Source of the DNA: Pseudomonas grandcourensis
GTDB lineage: Bacteria > Pseudomonadota > Gammaproteobacteria > Pseudomonadales > Pseudomonadaceae
DNA length: 64,000 nt
Direction: 5' to 3'
Assembly: GCF_039909015.1 (NCBI RefSeq)
Contig: NZ_CP150919.1
Coordinates: 3,634,501 to 3,698,500, forward strand
The position numbers and the translations under genes were made by a program. Every line of letters starts with the position of its first letter. Within the stretch, counting starts at the first letter, position 1. A model generated the notes under the pieces. That model did no database searches. It saw nothing but the letters and a program-made list of their open reading frames with translations, and was not told the DNA's origin. Shown here piece by piece: positions 1-8,254 of the stretch.

Positions 1-1868
1 TGGTGGAGAACGTCGAGCGCATCATGGCCACCGAGGGCCTGTCGCCCAAGGAAGCCACGCGCAAGGCCATGAAGCAGATTACCGGGGCCATCATCGGCAT
101 CACCCTGGTGCTGGTCGCGGTGTTCATTCCGATGGCGTTCATGCAGGGCTCGGTCGGGGTGATCTACCAGCAGTTCTCGCTGTCGATGGCCACCTCGATC
201 CTGTTCTCGGCCTTCCTCGCCCTGACCTTGACCCCAGCCCTGTGCGCGACGCTGCTCAAGCCGATTGCCAAAGGCGAGCGCCATGAAAAGTCCGGATTCT
301 TCGGCTGGTTCAACCGTCGCTTCGAACAACTGACCGACCGTTATCAGGGCTGGGTCGCCTACGCGTTGAAACGTACCGGGCGCTACCTGCTGATCTACGG
401 TGTGCTGCTGATCGGTCTGGGCCTGGCCTTCAGTCGCCTGCCCTCCTCGTTCCTGCCGGTGGAAGACCAGGGTTACACCATCACCGACATCCAGTTGCCG
501 CCGGGGGCGAGCAAGAATCGCACGGTGCAGGTGGCCGAGCAGGTTGAAGCGCACAACGCCGGCGAGCCGGGTATTCGCGACAGAGTGGTGATTCTCGGAT
601 TCAGCTTCTCCGGCAGCGGGCAGAATGCGGCGCTGGCGTTCAGCACACTCAAGGACTGGTCCGAGCGTGGCAGCGACGACTCGGCGGCTTCGATTGCCGA
701 CCGGGCCAACGTCGCCCTCAGCCAGATCAAGGACGCAGTGACCTTCGCCGTGCTGCCGCCGCCCGTGGATGGCCTGGGTACGTCCAGCGGCTTCGAGTTC
801 CGCCTGCAGGATCGCGGTGGTCTCGGCCATGAGAAGTTGATGGAAGCCCGCACCGGGTTACTCGCGGCGGCGGAAAAAAGCCCGATCCTGATGAACGTGC
901 GCGAAAGCGCCCTGGCCGAGGCACCGCAGGTGCAATTGGTGGTCGACCGCAAGCAGGCCAACGCGCTGGGGGTGTCCTTTGCCGACGTCGGCAACGTGCT
1001 GTCCACGGCCGTGGGCTCTGCCTACATCAACGACTTCCCCAATCAGGGGCGGATGCAGCGTGTCGTGGTGCAGGCCGAGGGCGACCAGCGCAGCCAGGTG
1101 GAAGACCTGCTGAAAATTCACGTGCGCAACACCCACGGAAAAATGGTGCCCTTGTCGGCCTTCGTGCAGGCCAAGTGGACCCAGGGCCCTGCGCAGTTGA
1201 CCCGCTACAACGGCTACCCGGCGATCAGTATTTCCGGTGAACCGACCCCGGGCCACAGCACCGGTGAGGCCATGGCCGAGATCGAGCGGCTGGTGGCGCA
1301 AGGCCCGGCGGGCCTGGGCCAGGAATGGACCGGGCTGTCGTTGCAGGAGCGTTTGTCCGGCAGCCAGGCGCCGATCCTGCTGGGGCTGTCGCTGCTGATT
1401 GTGTTCCTGTGTCTGGCGGCGTTGTACGAGAGCTGGTCGATCCCGACCTCGGTGCTGCTGGTGGTGCCGCTGGGCGTGCTCGGCGCGGTGCTGGCGGTGA
1501 CCTTGCGCGGGATGCCCAACGACGTGTTCTTCAAGGTCGGACTGATCACCATCATCGGCCTGTCGGCGAAGAACGCCATCCTGATCATCGAATTCGCCAA
1601 AAGCCTGTACGACGAAGGCCACGACCTGATCGACGCCACCCTGCAAGCGGCACGCCTGCGGTTGCGGCCGATTGTCATGACCTCCCTGGCGTTCATCCTT
1701 GGCGTGGTGCCGCTGGCGATCGCGACTGGCGCCAGTTCGGCGAGCCAGCAGGCCATCGGCACCGGGGTGATCGGCGGGATGATCACGGCGACACTGGCCG
1801 TGGTGTTCGTGCCGGTGTTTTTTGTGGTGGTGATGAAGCTGGTGCGCAAACGCCACAAAGCCCATTAA
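1..1868 (+). CDS. RND efflux pump inner-membrane permease, 3' part (5' end outside window)
   Basis: C-terminal ~620 residues of an AcrB/MexB-family (HAE1) proton-driven drug exporter of the inner membrane, which works as a trimer with a periplasmic adaptor and an outer-membrane channel. Visible are the end of the first membrane domain (ITLVLVAVFIPMAFMQG, then LTLTPALCATLLKP), the second periplasmic porter/docking part, and the second membrane bundle ending in GVIGGMITATLAVVFVPVFF. The reading frame is open at base 1 and enters at the VENVERIM motif typical of the middle of RND pumps, so the true start lies upstream. It resembles MexD/TtgB-type pumps but I cannot assign one. No outer-membrane factor gene follows; a REP hairpin pair lies just after the stop. 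Confidence 0.93.
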   Translation, partial: VENVERIMATEGLSPKEATRKAMKQITGAIIGITLVLVAVFIPMAFMQGSVGVIYQQFSLSMATSILFSAFLALTLTPALCATLLKPIAKGERHEKSGFFGWFNRRFEQLTDRYQGWVAYALKRTGRYLLIYGVLLIGLGLAFSRLPSSFLPVEDQGYTITDIQLPPGASKNRTVQVAEQVEAHNAGEPGIRDRVVILGFSFSGSGQNAALAFSTLKDWSERGSDDSAASIADRANVALSQIKDAVTFAVLPPPVDGLGTSSGFEFRLQDRGGLGHEKLMEARTGLLAAAEKSPILMNVRESALAEAPQVQLVVDRKQANALGVSFADVGNVLSTAVGSAYINDFPNQGRMQRVVVQAEGDQRSQVEDLLKIHVRNTHGKMVPLSAFVQAKWTQGPAQLTRYNGYPAISISGEPTPGHSTGEAMAEIERLVAQGPAGLGQEWTGLSLQERLSGSQAPILLGLSLLIVFLCLAALYESWSIPTSVLLVVPLGVLGAVLAVTLRGMPNDVFFKVGLITIIGLSAKNAILIIEFAKSLYDEGHDLIDATLQAARLRLRPIVMTSLAFILGVVPLAIATGASSASQQAIGTGVIGGMITATLAVVFVPVFFVVVMKLVRKRHKAH

Positions 1869-1884
1869 CCAACACCACAAACCT

Positions 1885-1973
1885 TGTGGGAGCGAGCTCG
1901 CTCGCGATGGCTGACTATCAGTTACATCATCGTCGACTGACACACAGCCATCGCGAGCAAGCTCGCTCCCACA
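1885..1973. repeat. REP/REPIN-like inverted hairpin pair, copy A
   Basis: Two short hairpins in inverted orientation: TGTGGGAGCGAGCTCGCTCG at the left and its near mirror ending GCTCGCTCCCACA at the right, separated by about 45 bases of non-conserved sequence. It sits between the RND pump stop and the DUF1345 gene. The same unit recurs at five other places in this window, always between genes. This is the layout of Pseudomonas REPINs, which are thought to be moved by a RAYT transposase; no RAYT gene is in the window. Confidence 0.85.
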
Positions 1974-2047
1974 GGAGGCCTCATTGATTTCAAGATCGGG
2001 GTCACCTGGGCTAAGGTGATTGCACAGCCCCAATCCATCGAGCCTCC

Positions 2048-2689
2048 ATGATCTTCCTCGCACGCACCCACCCTCGCCTGTCCGCCGCCATCCTCATTGG
2101 CATCGCGATAGGCTTTCTGGTTCCGGCCGATTCGCCCATCAACAAGATCCTCATCGGCTGGAATGCCGGCGTCTGGATCTACCTGCTGCTGATGCTCTGG
2201 CTCACCGTGCGTTCGAAAGCGCCTGACGTGAAACGCATCGCCGAAATCGAAGACGAAAACGCCGGGCTGGTGCTGGCGCTGGTGTGCATTGCCGCACTGG
2301 CCAGCCTGGCGGCCATCACCTTCGAACTGGCCGGCAGCAAAGACCTGGAAACCACGCGCAAGCTTTTGCATTACGGCTTCACCGCCCTGACCGTCATCGG
2401 TTCATGGCTGTTGATCGGGGTCATCTTCAGCCTGCATTACGCCCGGCTGTATTACATCTGGGACGGCAAGGAACCGGCGCTGCGTTTTGCCGAAGGGCTG
2501 ACGACCCCCAACTACTGGGACTTCCTGTACTTCTCGTTCACCATCGGTGTGGCGGTGCAAACCTCGGATGTCGGCGTCGCCACCCGGGGCATGCGCAAGA
2601 TCGTGTTGGCCCAGTCGTTGATCGGTTTTGTGTTCAACACCGCCATTCTCGGGTTCTCGATCAACATCGCCGCCGGACTGTTCGGCTGA
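2048..2689 (+). CDS. DUF1345 family inner-membrane protein
   Basis: 213-residue integral membrane protein. Hydrophobic segments lie near residues 12-30, 36-54, 77-95, 113-135 and 190-212, with a conserved-looking loop [23 protein letters not shown] between the fourth and last segments. That loop is typical of the DUF1345 family, whose function is unknown. It ends 76 bases before the AraC regulator and follows a REP pair, so it is probably a single-gene unit. The ATG at 2048 has only a weak ribosome binding site. Confidence 0.8.
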   Translation: MIFLARTHPRLSAAILIGIAIGFLVPADSPINKILIGWNAGVWIYLLLMLWLTVRSKAPDVKRIAEIEDENAGLVLALVCIAALASLAAITFELAGSKDLETTRKLLHYGFTALTVIGSWLLIGVIFSLHYARLYYIWDGKEPALRFAEGLTTPNYWDFLYFSFTIGVAVQTSDVGVATRGMRKIVLAQSLIGFVFNTAILGFSINIAAGLFG

Positions 2690-2765
2690 AGACTGCACAA
2701 ACGTTCTAGGCATCACCCTCGGTGCGGGCGTTAAATAGTTCGGCAATCCGCCCCACAGGTGCAGC

Positions 2766-3605
2766 ATGACGTCTCACAACTGGATCGACCTGGCCCAGGA
2801 TGCCGACACCGGCATCGAGACCCTGCGCGCGCATTTCGAAGGTCACGCCTATGACCCGCACTGGCATGACAGCTATCTGGTGGGCGTCACCGAGCAAGGC
2901 GTACAGCAATTCAATTGCCGACGGGCCAAGCACCAGAGCACGCCGGGCAAGGTGTTTCTGCTGGAGCCCGGTGACATCCATGACGGCGAAGCGCCGAACG
3001 CTGACGGTTTCACCTATCGCATGCTGTACCTCGACCCGCAGTGGTTGCAGCGCGAACTCAGTGCCGTGTTCGATCACGCCCCCGACAACAGCCAGCTGAG
3101 CTTCGCCGCCACCCTGGCCAGCGATGCGCGTCTGGCACAGGCCACCAGCCTGGCGTTTGAAACCCTGCATCGCGGTGAACTGAAGATCGTCCGCCAGACC
3201 GCCCTCGACGGCTTGCTCGAACGCCTGACCAGCCACTTGCACTGGCGCGCCCGCGATGGCCAGGACCCGCGTCTGCCGCGGGTGGCGCAGAAAGCCCGGG
3301 AATACCTGCATGCCAACGCGCAATACGACATCGGCCTCGATCAACTGGCCGCCGTCACCGGCGTCGACCGCTTCCGCCTGACCCGCGCGTTCAAGGCGGC
3401 CTATGGCATGGCGCCCCACGCGTATCTGGTGCAATTGCGCCTGGCCACGGCGCGGCGGATGCTGGCCCGTGGCGAACAACCGGCGGCGGTGGCGATGGCG
3501 CTGGGCTTTGCCGATCAAAGCCATCTGGGGCGCTGGTTCATGCGCGCCTACGGCCTGACGCCCGCGTTGTACCGCAAGCGATGCTCAAATCTTCCAGACA
3601 GGTAA
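2766..3605 (+). CDS. AraC-family transcriptional regulator
   Basis: 279-residue regulator. Residues ~10-150 form an AraC-type cupin ligand-sensing domain (HWHDSYLVGVTEQGVQQF, LLEPGDIHDGE). Residues ~175-275 hold the two HTH motifs (LDQLAAVTGVDRFRLTRAFK and AVAMALGFADQSHLGRWF). It is followed in the same direction, 52 bases on, by a LysE-type exporter. AraC regulators of this class often control an adjacent LysE/RhtB exporter, so the exporter is the likely target; this is inference from position. Confidence 0.88.
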   Translation: MTSHNWIDLAQDADTGIETLRAHFEGHAYDPHWHDSYLVGVTEQGVQQFNCRRAKHQSTPGKVFLLEPGDIHDGEAPNADGFTYRMLYLDPQWLQRELSAVFDHAPDNSQLSFAATLASDARLAQATSLAFETLHRGELKIVRQTALDGLLERLTSHLHWRARDGQDPRLPRVAQKAREYLHANAQYDIGLDQLAAVTGVDRFRLTRAFKAAYGMAPHAYLVQLRLATARRMLARGEQPAAVAMALGFADQSHLGRWFMRAYGLTPALYRKRCSNLPDR

Positions 3606-3616
3606 TACCGGCAATT

Positions 3617-3642
3617 GTGAAGATCAGCGTACTGATCTTCAC
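3617..3642. promoter_or_regulatory. perfect 11-bp inverted repeat just before the lysE-type gene
   Basis: GTGAAGATCAG, a four-base loop CGTA, then CTGATCTTCAC. It lies between the AraC stop and the exporter's GGAG ribosome binding site at 3644-3647. As RNA it would form a stable hairpin immediately before the start region; as DNA it could be an operator. There is no T tract, so it is not an ordinary terminator. Confidence 0.5.
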
Positions 3643-3657
3643 CGGAGTCTGCCTGCG

Positions 3658-4266
3658 ATGCCTTCCACTTTCCCGACCTTGCTGCCCTTTCTGCTATTCG
3701 CCTTTGTCGCTTCGATCACTCCCGGCCCGACCAATATTCTGGTGCTGAGCAACAGCGCCCGATTCGGTCTGGCCGCTGCGGTTCCGATCATCCTTGGCGC
3801 CTGCGCCAGCGCCGCGATACTTGTGTTTTTGGTGGGTACAGGTGCCGGTGCTTCATTGACTCAATGGCCCCTGCTGCAAACGATCATGCAGTGGGCTGGC
3901 GTGGCATGGCTAAGTTATCTGGCCTGGCAAATCTATCGCGCCCCTGCCGTTGCCATTGCCACTGCGCAGGCCGAGCAGCGCCTTGGCTTGCTCGGCGCGG
4001 CCGGCCTGCAATGGATCAACCCGAAAACCTGGATGATGGCGCTGGCGGTGGTCAGTGTGTTCGCCGGGGTGGGTGAACACCGGTTTGCGCATGTGCTGTA
4101 CCTGTCCCTGGCGTTTTTCCTGGTCTCGCTGCCCTGTCTCGGGGTTTGGGCATTGCTCGGCGCGGGTTCCAGTCGTTGGTTGCGTTCACCCCGCGCGATG
4201 CAAGGGTTCAATGGCCTCATGGCGCTGTTGCTGCTGGGTTCGGCGTGGTTGAGTGTAATGTTGTGA
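3658..4266 (+). CDS. LysE/RhtB-family amino-acid exporter
   Basis: 202-residue inner-membrane exporter of the LysE superfamily. The N-terminal signature SITPGPTNILVLSNSARFG is the typical LysE/RhtB motif, and NPKTWMMALAVVSVFAG near residue 120 is the second family motif. About six hydrophobic segments are visible. Family members export amino acids such as lysine, threonine or homoserine lactones; the substrate here cannot be told. A GGAG ribosome binding site precedes the ATG, directly after a perfect hairpin. The AraC gene upstream is the likely regulator. Confidence 0.88.
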   Translation: MPSTFPTLLPFLLFAFVASITPGPTNILVLSNSARFGLAAAVPIILGACASAAILVFLVGTGAGASLTQWPLLQTIMQWAGVAWLSYLAWQIYRAPAVAIATAQAEQRLGLLGAAGLQWINPKTWMMALAVVSVFAGVGEHRFAHVLYLSLAFFLVSLPCLGVWALLGAGSSRWLRSPRAMQGFNGLMALLLLGSAWLSVML

Positions 4267-4287
4267 TCTGGGAGGCCAGGCCTCACT

Positions 4288-6501
4288 CTAGGGTTTCGGC
4301 AAGACCATGACGTACACCCAATCCGACACAACACCTGCTGCAAAACGACTGCACACGGCGATGTTGAGTGGCAATCCGGGGATCAGGTTGAACAGAGTAT
4401 GTTCCGGCTGGGTAACGTCGGTTGGCTTCCAGAGCACGCTGACCCGGTAGCCAATCGGCGAAGGGCCCGATGGCGCGTCCCAGGCAATGGAGACCCTGCG
4501 GCTTTCATTCGCCGTGACGTGTAGATTGCGTGGTGAATTTGATGTATCGCCTGTGGCGAATGTCGCGGTCGCCGGGGCAGACACCCCTCCTGCTCCACTG
4601 CGCGCCCGGACCTCTACGCGGTAAGTCTTTCCGGGCTCCAACGACGAGAATGTGTATTTCATTTCACGGGTTGCACCAACGAACGAACCATCGCAGGCAA
4701 CCAGGTAATCGGCCACGGCCACGTTGCCGGCCGGGATCGACCATGCCAGCGTTGCACCGGTGCCCGTTATGCCGCTAACTTGCAAAGAGGATGGCGTGTC
4801 CGGACACGCACCGATCATACAATCGACTGGCGATGAAACGTTGTTCCCGCCTGCACGTGCCCGAACCGAAAACCGGTACTGGCGAACGGCGCTCAAGCCG
4901 GATATTTCACACGGCGGTCGCGCCACGTTGATGGTCGCGATGCCAGCACCGGATACCTCATAGCCCACGGCATTGGGACACAAATCGCACCTTTCGTAGG
5001 AATCGTCCCAACTGAGCAATACGGTTGTGGCGGTGTCGCGAGTGCCCCTCAAGTTTCCGGGCGCGCAGATGCGGACGCCATCGTAGGCCGGCGTGTTGAA
5101 TCGCTTCGACACGAACCCGGAGAAATAGTCGCCCAAGCCGTATTGCCCGATGCCTTTGGCCCGCACCTTGGCTTCATACCCGCTCTGCTCGATCAGCCCG
5201 GTGATCAGGCAGGTGCTTTCGGTTTGCGTCATCAGAAGCTGATTGCCCAGATAAATCTCATATTGCGTCTGTGTCGTGTAATCGGCATTCGCACGCCAGC
5301 TCAAGCGCGCTGAATCATCAGTGAGTTCTTCGACAGACAGGTCTTGAGGGGCCTGAAAAGTTGGGGTCGACGCACTGGCCAGGGAGGGTTCGGATTCACC
5401 ACTGGCATTGGTTGCACGCACCTCAATGAAATAACGAGTTTCAGGACGCAGGCCTTGAAAGCGATGGTTCATGTACGGCGTGGCTTGCGTAGCGAAAACC
5501 TCGCGTTGCGCAGTTTCGATTCCGATGCTGACCAGGTAACCGGCCGATTGCGGCGGGCCCCAAACGATAGTGACAGCATCATGGGTGGTGACGACGTACA
5601 GGCTGCCAGGTTTGGGAGGCAGTGGCGGGCCATCAAGGGTCTTCTGGGTGATACGTGCCGGGGATGACTCCCCGTTGTGGTTACGAGCGCTGACCTCGAT
5701 AAAATAAAGCGTGTCTTTGATCAGGTTTTCCAGCGGATGCCGCAATAGCTGCGTGGTCAGCGTCGTCACGGGACCACCGGGTTCTACGCCGAAACGGATC
5801 ACATAGTCGACCGCACCGATGGAGGCAGACCACTCTACGGCCATCGCTGAAATGGAGGGAGTCGCTCGCAGCCCTCCTGGCACTGTGGGCACCTGCAACG
5901 TCTGTTGGGTTATGCGCGCCGGAGCCGAGTCGCCGACATTGTTGGATGAACGAACTTCAAAGTAATACAAGGTGCCCGCGCTCAATCCATTGAACGTGTA
6001 CGCCATGCTCATGGTTGTTTCGTTGCGAATCACCGGTCCGCTGGGTGCATGGCCGTAGCTGAGTTTGTAGATGGAAGCGTTCGCGGGGCCGGACCAGGTC
6101 AATGTGATGGTGTCCTTCGTAGGCGCAGCGGCGAGATTCGTCGGGCTGGCCGGCAACGAGGATGCGGGTTTGGTGGTGGCTTGCACATCCTTGCTGCCGG
6201 GAGAGACCTCGCTACCCTTGAGCCCGAAGGCTTTTATCGTGTATCGAGTATCAGGATTGAGGCCGGTGATGACATAGCGTAATGAACTGATCGGGACATC
6301 GAACCCGCCGACCATCCCCCCTTCTGTCTCCCACAGCAATCGAGTACCGATGTGCCCGCCGCCGGCCATGTAACCCCAAATGACACTGATGGACGACTCT
6401 GATTGCGGGGTCGCAGCAATAATGACCGGAAGAGCAACATATGTCAGTTGCGGCAAGGCGGATGGGTGTTCACGGTCGACCACAGCACAGTCCTCAGGCA
6501 A
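4288..6501 (-). CDS. multi-repeat fibronectin type III protein (~8 repeats)
   Basis: About 737 residues made almost entirely of fibronectin-III beta-sandwich repeats, roughly at residues 20-112, 115-205, 208-293, 295-382, 383-475, 480-565, 567-653 and 655-737. Each shows the FN3 pattern: a W near the start (for example ITLTWSGP, MAVEWSAS, VTIVWGPP, ATLAWSIP) and an L-x-P/A-G-T-x-Y-x-x-x-V core. No signal peptide or membrane segment is seen, so how or whether it leaves the cell is unclear. Repeats 6 and 7 carry several cysteines. The start is uncertain: 6501 is a TTG with no good ribosome binding site, while a GTG at 6483 has GAGG about eight bases before it. Function unknown; adhesion or partner binding would fit the fold. 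Confidence 0.75.
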   Translation of the reverse strand: MPEDCAVVDREHPSALPQLTYVALPVIIAATPQSESSISVIWGYMAGGGHIGTRLLWETEGGMVGGFDVPISSLRYVITGLNPDTRYTIKAFGLKGSEVSPGSKDVQATTKPASSLPASPTNLAAAPTKDTITLTWSGPANASIYKLSYGHAPSGPVIRNETTMSMAYTFNGLSAGTLYYFEVRSSNNVGDSAPARITQQTLQVPTVPGGLRATPSISAMAVEWSASIGAVDYVIRFGVEPGGPVTTLTTQLLRHPLENLIKDTLYFIEVSARNHNGESSPARITQKTLDGPPLPPKPGSLYVVTTHDAVTIVWGPPQSAGYLVSIGIETAQREVFATQATPYMNHRFQGLRPETRYFIEVRATNASGESEPSLASASTPTFQAPQDLSVEELTDDSARLSWRANADYTTQTQYEIYLGNQLLMTQTESTCLITGLIEQSGYEAKVRAKGIGQYGLGDYFSGFVSKRFNTPAYDGVRICAPGNLRGTRDTATTVLLSWDDSYERCDLCPNAVGYEVSGAGIATINVARPPCEISGLSAVRQYRFSVRARAGGNNVSSPVDCMIGACPDTPSSLQVSGITGTGATLAWSIPAGNVAVADYLVACDGSFVGATREMKYTFSSLEPGKTYRVEVRARSGAGGVSAPATATFATGDTSNSPRNLHVTANESRRVSIAWDAPSGPSPIGYRVSVLWKPTDVTQPEHTLFNLIPGLPLNIAVCSRFAAGVVSDWVYVMVLPKP

Positions 6502-7041
6502 TGGTTGTCATGCCTGCCATTAGTTACTGTTTGCCGTTACGGCACCACTGACAGAACTGTTAGTGCAACGCCTGGGTTTTTCTACTATTGGCAACCCGAA
6601 GCCGCTGCAGATCAATCGCAACAAACCAGCACGCACCTGACAGACGTTCAATTCGACGGACGGGCATTACACCGCAGGCGGGGTCGGACTGTGCCCAAGC
6701 GCTTTTTTTGCCCATGCTTTTTTCGGCTCACCCGCTGGTGTCCACGACAAAAAAGCCCGTCCAATCAAAAAATTACCACCAGATACGTAGGCTTCATGAG
6801 GACGGCGATGTCTCCTACAAATCAGGATGCATTAGCCGACAGTGTTTTCGCCGGATCTCGACTAAAGTCGACCACCTGTAATTTCTGACAGGTTCCATGA
6901 GGGTTTTATCGCGCTATAAGGGGGTCGTGCCTACAGCCCTTTATCGGTGGTTGTAGGACGGCCGCGCGAACCACACCTTCATGCAGTAGGAGGATTCCGC
7001 CGCGCCCACGCCGTCAATGATGATGAATGGGAGATTCAATT
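6502..7041. other. 540-base non-coding stretch between divergent genes
   Basis: No convincing gene seen. The stretch separates the FN3 gene (leftward) from the HTH protein gene (rightward), so it should hold both promoters. It is less GC-rich than the flanks, with several runs of T and A around 6705-6790. A weak hairpin around 6915-6945 (ATAAGGG...CCCTTTAT) has imperfect arms. The open frames across it have atypical codon use and no ribosome binding sites. Confidence 0.5.
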
Positions 7042-7326
7042 ATGTATCGCACCAATTCCGTGTCAGTTCGATCATCGCCAACTGCTGTCAACCTCTTGCC
7101 CCGGGAGAGCAAGCCACCGCAAGCGATCAAACTCACCACCCGGGAAAAGGAAATCCTGCAGTGGAGCGCCGCCGGCAAGTCGTCATGGGAGATCGGCCAG
7201 ATCGTCAGTTGTACCGAGGCCGGTGTGAATTATCACTTTTGCAACATTCGCCGAAAATTCGGTGTGAGATCGCGCTGGATCGCCATGGCCATGGCGCTGG
7301 AGCAGGGTTTGATTCATATGCCTTGA
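7042..7326 (+). CDS. free-standing LuxR-type HTH protein
   Basis: 94-residue protein that is essentially only a LuxR/FixJ DNA-binding domain, residues ~30-90 ([22 protein letters not shown], then [19 protein letters not shown]). The spacing and the GKSSWEI motif resemble the C-terminal domain of quorum-sensing LuxR proteins, but the autoinducer domain is absent. Start 7042 is chosen because GGGAG lies about nine bases upstream; an in-frame ATG at 7027 has none. It is followed by an orphan response regulator on the same strand, which suggests a small regulatory unit. Whether it acts alone or as a partner/competitor of a full-length regulator is unknown. Confidence 0.8.
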   Translation: MYRTNSVSVRSSPTAVNLLPRESKPPQAIKLTTREKEILQWSAAGKSSWEIGQIVSCTEAGVNYHFCNIRRKFGVRSRWIAMAMALEQGLIHMP

Positions 7327-7378
7327 ACCGGTGTCTCCACAGCGGTCCGCGTGCCATCGCCCTCTGTTGAGACATTTC

Positions 7379-8125
7379 ATGAACCCGCATCAAACGCCTC
7401 ATTGCTCAACGCCTTCTCCCCCCAGCGACAGTGCCTGTGACGATACACCCGTATCGTACGGGCACCGCCACGGCAGCCCGCTACGCATCATCCTCGCGGA
7501 CGATCACCCGGTGGTGCTGGCGGGAGCCGAACTCGCCCTGTCCACACCGACGCCACCAGCGCTCTCGATTGTGGCCAAAGCCCATAACGCCAAAGAGCTG
7601 ATCGGGCTTTTGCAGCACACCCCCTGCGACCTGCTGATCAGCGACTACTCGATGCCCTACGCAGGCTTGCCCGATGGACTGGCCTTGATGGGTTACCTCA
7701 AGCGCCACTTCAGCCATATCCCGATGATCGTGATGACCACGCTGCGTAACCCTTCACTGTTGCAAGCGCTGCTCAACACAGGCGTTGGTGGTTTGTTCGA
7801 CAAGCGCAGCCCCCTGAGTGAACTGAAGCGGGCGGTGCAAACGGTGGTCAAAGGGCGTCTGTATGTGTGTCCAACCTTTGCCACTTTACTGGAAACCCAC
7901 GCCTTGCCCGCCAGTGGCACACGCCTGCCGCTGGCCAGCCTTTCCGAGCGCGAACTGGAGGTGGTGAGGTTGTTTGTCCAGGGCTTCTCCGGACGGCAGA
8001 TTGCCGCGCAGTTGAATCGCAGCGAAAAGACCATCAGCCGCCAAAAAAGAACCGCCATGGACAAGTTGGGACTTGACCATGACGGTGGGTTGGTTGAGTT
8101 TGCGCGGGTGAGTGGGTTGGGGTGA
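7379..8125 (+). CDS. RcsB/BvgA-like response regulator (NarL/FixJ type)
   Basis: 248-residue response regulator. The receiver domain (~35-160) keeps all key residues: acidic pair D41/D42 (LADDHPVV), phospho-acceptor D89 (LLISDYSMP), T120 and K142 (FDKRSP). The output domain (~180-245) is a LuxR-type HTH (LSERELEVVRLFVQGFSGRQ, then NRSEKTISRQKRTAMDKLG). The receiver and HTH motifs match RcsB more closely than NarL, although Pseudomonas has no Rcs phosphorelay. The ATG at 7379 is preferred to an upstream GTG at 7331. No histidine kinase is nearby, so it is an orphan. Neighbouring surface or adhesin-like genes are possible targets by position only. Confidence 0.87.
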   Translation: MNPHQTPHCSTPSPPSDSACDDTPVSYGHRHGSPLRIILADDHPVVLAGAELALSTPTPPALSIVAKAHNAKELIGLLQHTPCDLLISDYSMPYAGLPDGLALMGYLKRHFSHIPMIVMTTLRNPSLLQALLNTGVGGLFDKRSPLSELKRAVQTVVKGRLYVCPTFATLLETHALPASGTRLPLASLSERELEVVRLFVQGFSGRQIAAQLNRSEKTISRQKRTAMDKLGLDHDGGLVEFARVSGLG

Positions 8126-8254
8126 GGGTTTGTTATTAATCAGCCTGACAATTTGCCATGGTTAATATGTAATGGCTGGCAAAAAACTGGATGGCTGCCA
8201 GCACTTTCGGTGCCATCCAGTTTAGTCGGACATATAAATACGCGTTGTTGCTTA

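Noticed and set aside
858..2063. 401-residue open frame opposite the RND pump
   Set aside because: Antisense shadow of GC-rich coding DNA; low-complexity His/Gln/Arg-rich product and no ribosome binding site.
6403..6888. 161-residue frame across the gap left of the HTH gene
   Set aside because: Overlaps the FN3 gene start, lacks coding bias and a ribosome binding site.
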